NCBI GenBank assembly: GCA_964471535.1
Contig: CAYYHA010000114.1
Span: 1 to 12,054 of the forward strand
DNA length: 12,054 bases
Direction: 5' to 3'
From: CAYYHA01 sp964471535
GTDB lineage: Bacteria > Myxococcota > Myxococcia > SLRQ01
Within the stretch, counting starts at the first letter, position 1; each line of letters opens with the position of its first letter. Below are positions 8,605-12,054 of the stretch, in pieces. The notes under the pieces are model-generated. The model worked only from the letters and a program-made list of their open reading frames with translations. It was not told the DNA's origin and did no database searches. The position numbers and the translations under genes were made by a program.

Positions 8605-9222
8605 TCACGGATCGAAGTGGCGCAGGAGCGCGGCGATGCGGCCCTGCACGTGGACGCGGTCGAGGGGCCACGGGCTGGCTCCAGGAACGGGGGGATGCAC
8701 TGCGCCGGGAGCCGGTTTGCGGCGCATGGGGCCGAAGGTCGCCCGCCCCTCCGGGTCGACCACCACGACCGGCCCCGCCGCGTCTCGGTCCAGGCCTCGG
8801 CCGCCGGTGCCGAGGGGGTGCACCACGAGGAGATCGCCGTCGAGGAGGTGGGCGGCGGCGAAGGCGTCGCCTCGGATGCACAGGGCGAACGCGGTCGGGT
8901 CCGCGAGGGGAGCGGGGACCGGGATGCGCTGCCGTGAAGGAGGCGGCGGGCGAATGGCTTCGCCGTGGGTCAAGAGCCCGGTCAGCGGCACCACCGCGCC
9001 CGCTGCACCGGTGGTGCCACCGGCGAGCCTAAGCCCGTGGGCGCCGCCGTCCCGGAGGAGCCAGCCCTTTCGGACGAGGGCGTCGAGGTGCTGCTGAACC
9101 GTGGAGGCCGAGCGCTCGAGGCGGCGGGCGAGCTCCCGCACCGACGGCATCCGCCCGTGCTGCTCCGCGAAGGCGCGGAGGGTGTCGAGCACCTCGAGCT
9201 GTCGCGCCGAGAGGGGCCTCAC
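8605..9222 (-). CDS. LexA-like repressor lacking the autocleavage residues
   Basis: A 205-residue transcription repressor of the LexA family, close to the 202 residues of E. coli LexA. Residues 1-66 are the LexA winged-helix domain, collinear with E. coli from MRPLSARQ (E. coli MKALTARQ) through HLDALVRKG. Residues 78-203 are the S24 peptidase-fold dimerisation domain (GLLTHGEAI, DGDLLVVHP). The self-cleavage apparatus is gone: the Ala-Gly scissile pair reads H86-G87, the nucleophile Ser (GDSM/GMSM) reads G118-D-A120-F, and the Lys in the V-T-V-K strand aligns with G164 (ATFGPM). The protein should therefore bind DNA but not be inactivated by RecA-stimulated cleavage. Start is GTG with AAGGTG 7 nt upstream. 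It is divergent from the DnaD-like/DnaC-like pair, with a palindrome midway. A normal cleavable LexA is expected elsewhere in the genome. Confidence 0.87.
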   Translation of the reverse strand: MRPLSARQLEVLDTLRAFAEQHGRMPSVRELARRLERSASTVQQHLDALVRKGWLLRDGGAHGLRLAGGTTGAAGAVVPLTGLLTHGEAIRPPPPSRQRIPVPAPLADPTAFALCIRGDAFAAAHLLDGDLLVVHPLGTGGRGLDRDAAGPVVVVDPEGRATFGPMRRKPAPGAVHPPVPGASPWPLDRVHVQGRIAALLRHFDP

Positions 9223-9322
9223 GGCGGGGCACCTTGCCCGAGTCGTCGCGGCGCCACAAGCGGGGGATTCCCTGCTCGGCGAGGTCCCGGCCCATCCGGG
9301 AGGGGAGTGTCCACCGCAGCCG

Positions 9323-9340
9323 CGAACACGGTGGTGTTGG
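9323..9340. promoter_or_regulatory. candidate operator, AACAC-N4-GTGTT palindrome
   Basis: CGAACAC (9323-9329), spacer GGTG, GTGTTGG (9334-9340): six of seven arm positions are complementary, with a perfect inner AACAC/GTGTT. It is centred at 9331.5, within 3 nt of the midpoint of the 224-nt gap between the LexA-like gene and the DnaD-like gene. CGAAC half-sites resemble the CGAAC...GTTCG style of many LexA boxes, but with a wider spacing. An overlapping CCACCG (9311-9316)/CGGTGG (9329-9334) inverted repeat is also present. Binding by the neighbouring repressor is inference. Confidence 0.4.
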
Positions 9341-9431
9341 GCTCGAGGTCGGTCCGGTCCGGCGGGTCCGGCCCTGCGATGCCGTGCGGAGGGGCTCGGT
9401 CGTCCCGGCCGGGGGCCGTGTCAGGGGGCTG

Positions 9432-9451
9432 TGGCATGATGCGCCCATGGC
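9432..9451 (+). promoter_or_regulatory. candidate extended -10 / leaderless start of the DnaD-like gene
   Basis: TGG-CATGAT (hexamer 9435-9440) ends 6 nt before the ATG at 9447, the same geometry as at 7485-7504; the two 20-nt contexts match at 16 of 20 positions. A G-run (AGGGGGC, 9423-9429) is too far from the ATG to be a good ribosome binding site. No -35 was recognised. Confidence 0.35.
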
Positions 9452-9776
9452 ACTTCGGTTGGAGGCCCACACGGGGTATCTGGAGCTCGTGACCGACTTC
9501 TTCACCGAGCGCACGGGGCGCGGCCTCCTCCTCGCACCTGCCGAGGTGGCACTCGTCGAGTCGTGGCAGGCGCGCGGCATCCCCGTCGAGGTGGTGTGCC
9601 GAGCCATCGCGGTGGCCGCCGACGCCTACGAAGCGGCCCATCCCGGAGCACGGGCGCCGAAGCGGCTGGGCTACTATGCGGGCTCCGTGGAGGACGCCTT
9701 CCGTGCGGCACGGGAGAAGGCGGTGGGCGCGCGGCGGCCGGCCGATGCGGCGGGAGGCGAGGAGGGGGCGCGATGA
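9447..9776 (+). CDS. small DnaD-like helical protein, putative primosome/helicase-loading partner
   Basis: A 109-residue helical protein. Residues 25-90 read like a DnaD/DnaB-C-terminal (YxxxIxxxW) domain: L29-A-P-A-E start of a helix, VESWQARGIP at 37-46, VVCRAIAVA at 49-57, then Y77-xxx-V81-xxx-F85, a variant of the signature YxxxIxxxW. In Firmicutes such domains bind single-stranded DNA and help load the replicative helicase. The last 20 residues are a Gly/Ala/Arg tail. The start at 9447 is chosen because upstream codons of the open frame are low quality. It is first in a plus-strand unit leading to a DnaC/DnaI-like ATPase, and its stop overlaps a new start (ATGA at 9773-9776), which suggests translational coupling. 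The family call rests on pattern only; a replication-unrelated helical protein is possible. Confidence 0.7.
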   Translation: MALRLEAHTGYLELVTDFFTERTGRGLLLAPAEVALVESWQARGIPVEVVCRAIAVAADAYEAAHPGARAPKRLGYYAGSVEDAFRAAREKAVGARRPADAAGGEEGAR

Positions 9777-9817
9777 GACGATGGACGACGCCACCCGCCT
9801 GGGAGGTACGAGCGTGA
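9773..9817 (+). CDS. micro-ORF a, 14 codons, coupled
   Basis: Encodes MRRWTTPPAWEVRA. The ATG overlaps the TGA of the DnaD-like gene (ATGA), and GGAGGGGG lies upstream with its GGAGG core 7 nt away. Its own TGA overlaps the GTG of micro-ORF b. The peptide resembles nothing I recognise, so the act of translation is the more likely function. An alternative reading uses ATG 9781 in the frame of micro-ORF b, giving one 25-residue peptide (9781-9858), but with no well-spaced ribosome binding site. Confidence 0.4.
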   Translation: MRRWTTPPAWEVRA

Positions 9818-9858
9818 GCGCGTCGACGAGGCCACCTGTGCCGGAGGCCGCGCCGTGA
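9814..9858 (+). CDS. micro-ORF b, 14 codons, coupled
   Basis: GTG start overlapping the stop of micro-ORF a, GGGAGG 7 nt upstream; encodes MSASTRPPVPEAAP. Its TGA overlaps the GTG start of the AAA+ gene. Its first codons (GTG AGC GCG) nearly repeat those of that gene (GTG AGT GCG), which suggests it arose by duplication of the gene's own start. Confidence 0.4.
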   Translation: MSASTRPPVPEAAP

Positions 9859-10766
9859 GTGCGGCGGCGGGTGCGGTACTTACCGCCGATGGACGGGTCC
9901 GCATCGAGCGGGCGCGGGGGCCCTTCGCCCACGCCTCACCGGTCACGCCCCCGGAGGCGTGTGAGGCCTGTGGCGGGCAGGGGCGTGTGGTGGTCACGCG
10001 CGATGGAGTCGACTTCGTACGACAATGCGCGTGCCGGACGCTGGCGCATCGATGCGAACTCTTCAACGCGGCGCGCATCCCCCGTATCCTCGCCGATCGC
10101 ACCCTCGACCCCAGCCGGGCTCCCGCCTCGGGGCAGGGCGTCTTCGCACCCAACCATCCCTCGCAGGCAGAGGCGGTCCAACGGGTGCGTCGTTTCCTTT
10201 CCGAGTTCGGTGGCGCCGAGGGCGACGCGTCGGGCCGCGGCTTCCTGCTCATGGGCAAGCCCGGTGTGGGCAAGAGCCACCTCCTCGTCGCTGCGGTGCG
10301 CGAGCTCACCCTCGAGCGCGGGGTGCCCTGCCGCTACGTGGAGTTCTTCCACCTGCTCTCGGAGCTGCGGGACGGGTATTCGCAGGGGCGCAGCGAACAG
10401 GAGATCATCGGACCGCTGTGCGAGGTCGAGGTCCTGGCGGTGGACGAGCTGGGGAAGGGGCGCGGGACCGACTGGGAGATGTACGTGCTCGACGAGGTGA
10501 TAAGCCGCCGCTACAACGCGGGGAAGAGCACCCTCTTCGCCACCAACTACACCACCGATCGGGACACCACCTTGCAGGCGAAGGTGGCGGGGGTGACCGG
10601 ATACGTGAGCACCCGGGACCGCCGTTTCATCGATCAGATGACGCAGGAGACCCTCGAGGAGCGGGTGGGGGTGCGCATCTACAGCCGCCTGTGCGACATG
10701 TGCGAGTTCATCTTCGTCGACGGAGAGGACTACCGGCGGCGCCACCGGGAGCGCGCGTCGGGGTGA
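9855..10766 (+). CDS. DnaC/DnaI-like AAA+ ATPase, putative replicative helicase loader
   Basis: A 303-residue AAA+ ATPase of the DnaC/DnaI/IstB group, which opens or loads the DnaB-type helicase ring on DNA. The N-terminal region has a Cys cluster C36-xx-C39 and C58-x-C60, a likely zinc site like that of Bacillus DnaI. The ATPase core has Walker A GKPGVGKS (134-141), Walker B VLAVDE (193-198), a sensor-1-like TLFATN (226-231) and the box RIYSRLCDMCE (274-284), the place of the arginine finger in DnaC-type loaders. Start GTG has GGAGG (9843-9847) 7 nt upstream and overlaps the stop of micro-ORF b. A DnaD-like protein precedes it, so a two-part loader in the manner of DnaD plus DnaI is plausible. 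IstB of insertion sequences is the main alternative, but no transposase is nearby. Confidence 0.85.
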   Translation: MSAAAGAVLTADGRVRIERARGPFAHASPVTPPEACEACGGQGRVVVTRDGVDFVRQCACRTLAHRCELFNAARIPRILADRTLDPSRAPASGQGVFAPNHPSQAEAVQRVRRFLSEFGGAEGDASGRGFLLMGKPGVGKSHLLVAAVRELTLERGVPCRYVEFFHLLSELRDGYSQGRSEQEIIGPLCEVEVLAVDELGKGRGTDWEMYVLDEVISRRYNAGKSTLFATNYTTDRDTTLQAKVAGVTGYVSTRDRRFIDQMTQETLEERVGVRIYSRLCDMCEFIFVDGEDYRRRHRERASG

Positions 10767-11052
10767 GCGCCGCCGATACCGGGCCGGTGGGTGCCGGCAC
10801 CGTGACCTGCGCGCGAGCGAGAGTCCGGCCGACCGGTGCAGGGCTTGGGGCCTGACTGCGGGCCTCGGGCCCTGACGGGTCAGGCGGGCGAGCGTGGGGT
10901 CGGGGCGACGGGATGGAGAGTTCGCTGGGGGCAGCCGAGGGGGAGATCCGAACGGAGACGGCGCGCTGCGGCGCGAACGCGCGCGGCGCCGTCCGGTGCG
11001 CAGCGGGACCGGGGGCGGGCGCCGACCTTGTGATACGGTGGGGCCGCCGACG
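10767..11052. other. 286-nt gap with several inverted repeats, no gene seen
   Basis: Between the ATPase stop and the Nudix start no frame has convincing coding character. It holds a perfect 12-nt palindrome GGTGCCGGCACC (10790-10801), a 6-bp inverted repeat CCTGAC-GG-GTCAGG (10871-10884) with an extra direct copy of CCTGAC at 10851, and a very GC-rich GCGCG/CGCGC stretch (10961-10990). The repeats near 10785-10884 may end the ATPase transcript, though no T tract follows. A promoter for the Nudix gene is expected here but none was recognised. Confidence 0.4.
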
Positions 11053-11538
11053 ATGGGACGCGTGCTCTACCAGAAGTCCTGCGGGGTCGTCCCCGTGCAC
11101 CGCGATGGCGAGGGAACCTTGCGCTTCCTCCTGCTCAACAGCGGGCTTGTGAGGAACCCCCGGGCGACCTGGGAGTTTCCAAAGGGATCGGTCGAGGCGG
11201 GGGAGCGGGAGGTGGAGACGGCGCTGCGCGAGTTTCGCGAGGAAACGGGGATGCCCGAGGTGCGCCTCGTCGACGGCTTTCGGGCCCTCGACAGCTACGT
11301 CTTCCACCGGGAGGGCACGCGGATCGTCAAGCGGGTGGTCTACTTCCTCGGGCTGGTGGCCGACCCCGCCTCCATGAAGACCGAACCGGACGGGCGGGAG
11401 CACGTGCTCGACGCCGAAGGGCGCTGGTACCAGTGGCTGCCCTACGAGGAGGCGCGCGCGCGTCTCTTCCACAGCGGGCAGCGGCGGGTGCTCGCCGCTG
11501 CTCGGGCCCACCTCTTGGCGTTGGATCTGGCAGCGTAA
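11053..11538 (+). CDS. Nudix hydrolase, Ap4A hydrolase-like
   Basis: A 161-residue Nudix enzyme that cleaves a nucleoside diphosphate linked to another group, needing a divalent metal. The complete Nudix box spans 45-67: G45-x5-E51-x7-R59-E-F-R-E63-E64-T-G66-M67. The sequence before it (W40-E-F-P-K) and the opening YQKSCGVVPV are typical of the diadenosine tetraphosphate hydrolase (NUDT2-like) branch, which would place it in alarmone/dinucleotide clean-up. The exact substrate is not proven. GGTGGGG lies about 9 nt before the ATG. The open frame continues upstream but those codons look non-coding. It is followed after 70 nt by the TrpC-like gene, with a hairpin over its own stop codon, so the two may be cotranscribed. 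Confidence 0.88.
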   Translation: MGRVLYQKSCGVVPVHRDGEGTLRFLLLNSGLVRNPRATWEFPKGSVEAGEREVETALREFREETGMPEVRLVDGFRALDSYVFHREGTRIVKRVVYFLGLVADPASMKTEPDGREHVLDAEGRWYQWLPYEEARARLFHSGQRRVLAAARAHLLALDLAA

Positions 11539-11579
11539 GGCGCTGCCCGGGGGCGGGCCGGGAAGGCGCGCCGCAGCGC
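11529..11579 (+). promoter_or_regulatory. mutually exclusive hairpins over the Nudix stop codon, attenuator-like
   Basis: Segment A GGCAGCG (11529-11535) pairs perfectly with B CGCTGCC (11541-11547), the loop TAAGG containing the Nudix stop codon. B with its preceding G (GCGCTGC, 11540-11546) also pairs perfectly with C GCAGCGC (11573-11579). Only one hairpin can form at a time. A ribosome stopping at TAA would break A:B and favour B:C. No T tract follows C; an effect on the downstream gene is inference. Confidence 0.3.
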
Positions 11580-11608
11580 GTTCGAGCGGCCGAGGGAGCG
11601 ACGAGGCC

Positions 11609-12054
11609 ATGGAGTGGATCGAGACCTGGATTTCCGAGAAACGCCGCACCGGCCCGGCGGTGGAGCCACCGCTCGCCGAGGTGCGCCCGAGCACGCGCTC
11701 CTTCGAGCACTACGTGGTCACCGGTCGGCAGCACCTGTCGGTGGTGGCGGACCTCCGGCGGCGCGATCCCTGGGGCCGGCTCGATGCCGGCGCCGATCGC
11801 GACCTCCTCGCACTCGCCCGCCGGCTCGACGACGCGGAGGTGGATGCGGTCTCCGTTTCGACGGGAGCGAGGTGGGGGACCGACCTCTCCGACCTGCGGC
11901 GCATCGCCGAGGCCTGTGAGAGCCTGCCGCTGCTCCACCGGGAGCCGCTCGTCACGGTGGACGAGGTCTATGCATCGCGCCTGGCGGGCGCCGATGCCGT
12001 CTGGGTGGTACCGCGCTACCTCGAAGGGGGCACGCTCCCCGCTCTGGTGGAGGC
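11609..12054 (+). CDS. TrpC-like (indole-3-glycerol-phosphate synthase fold) protein with altered catalytic residues, partial
   Basis: The first 148 residues of a TIM-barrel protein of the TrpC family, cut by the window end. The order of motifs is that of indole-3-glycerol-phosphate synthase: RSFEHYV (30-36), first barrel strand LSVVADLRRRDPWG (43-56), AEVDAVSVST near 76-85, W-G-T-D-L-S-D-L (89-96), LPLLHREP near 106-113, and GADAVWVV near 127-134. The active positions differ. AE-x-K of the first strand reads A-D48-L-R50, S-P-S reads D53-P-W, and the general-acid Lys of L-R-K-D-F reads L-H-R111-E-P. The enzyme of tryptophan synthesis uses the Glu and both Lys, so this is probably a paralog with another activity or substrate. 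GAGGGAG lies 10 nt before the ATG. The rest of the active site lies outside the window. Confidence 0.82.
   Translation, partial: MEWIETWISEKRRTGPAVEPPLAEVRPSTRSFEHYVVTGRQHLSVVADLRRRDPWGRLDAGADRDLLALARRLDDAEVDAVSVSTGARWGTDLSDLRRIAEACESLPLLHREPLVTVDEVYASRLAGADAVWVVPRYLEGGTLPALVE

Larger units (their letters stand above)
9761..9858 (+). repeat. 41-nt periodic ribosome-binding/stop-start units before the AAA+ gene
   Basis: GGAGG occurs at 9761, 9802 and 9843, exactly 41 nt apart, and each is followed 7 nt later by a start codon overlapping a stop: ATGA (9773-9776), GTGA (9814-9817), GTGA (9855-9858). The second and third units also match beyond the start (GTG-AGY-GCG-KCG). Between the first and second units GACGAsGCCACCyG is shared; overall identity of those two units is only about half. 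An old tandem duplication of the ATPase start region is the likeliest origin. Confidence 0.65.

Noticed and set aside
9349..9374. Repeated GGTCC units in the divergent gap
   Set aside because: Short, irregular spacing and GC-rich; no consistent unit that could be told from composition.
9234..9446. 71-codon N-terminal extension of the DnaD-like frame
   Set aside because: Arg- and Gly-rich without pattern, covers the divergent regulatory gap, and the ATG at 9447 begins where the helical domain begins.

Overview
The window is GC-rich DNA (roughly 70% by eye) from a Gram-negative bacterium, most likely a member of the Myxococcota/Deltaproteobacteria. The grounds are inferential: two large secreted lipoproteins, one with an Asp-Ala-Gly linker and thrombospondin type-3 calcium repeats and one with PKD and Ig-like domains; a myxobacterial-looking helical protein of unknown function; and high-GC codon usage. 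No phage, insertion sequence, CRISPR array or rRNA was recognised.

Layout. (1) 1-163: an initiator tRNA-Met gene on the minus strand, cut one base before its 3' end by the window edge, with its own promoter (perfect -35). (2) 195-6280: two convergent genes for surface lipoproteins, a plus-strand amidohydrolase fused to TSP3 repeats and an OB-like domain, and a minus-strand 1137-residue Ig/PKD lipoprotein. (3) 6496-8519: a tandem GNAT acetyltransferase (minus) divergent from a 339-residue helical protein of unknown function (plus). (4) 8605-10766: a LexA-like repressor (minus) divergent from a two-protein helicase-loader-like operon (plus), a small DnaD-like protein and a DnaC/DnaI-like AAA+ ATPase with an N-terminal Cys cluster. 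(5) 11053-12054: a Nudix hydrolase of the Ap4A-hydrolase type followed by the start of a TrpC-like (indole-3-glycerol-phosphate synthase fold) protein that runs off the window.

The most interesting part is block 4. The LexA-like protein has the normal DNA-binding domain and length, but the autocleavage glycine's partner, the catalytic serine and the catalytic lysine are all replaced, so it should not self-cleave. It is divergent from the loader genes across a 224-nt gap whose midpoint holds an AACAC-N4-GTGTT palindrome. Between the DnaD-like gene and the ATPase lie three stop/start overlaps spaced exactly 41 nt apart, each with GGAGG 7 nt before the start, which define two 14-codon micro-ORFs. 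A working model is a repressor-controlled helicase-loading operon whose ATPase is translated by stepwise re-initiation; this is inference.

Two further points recur. The TrpC-like protein has all three recognisable catalytic positions conservatively changed (Glu to Asp, Lys to Arg, Lys to Arg). And two plus-strand genes that lack a Shine-Dalgarno sequence (7500 and 9447) share a near-identical 20-nt start context that looks like an extended -10 placed for leaderless transcription.
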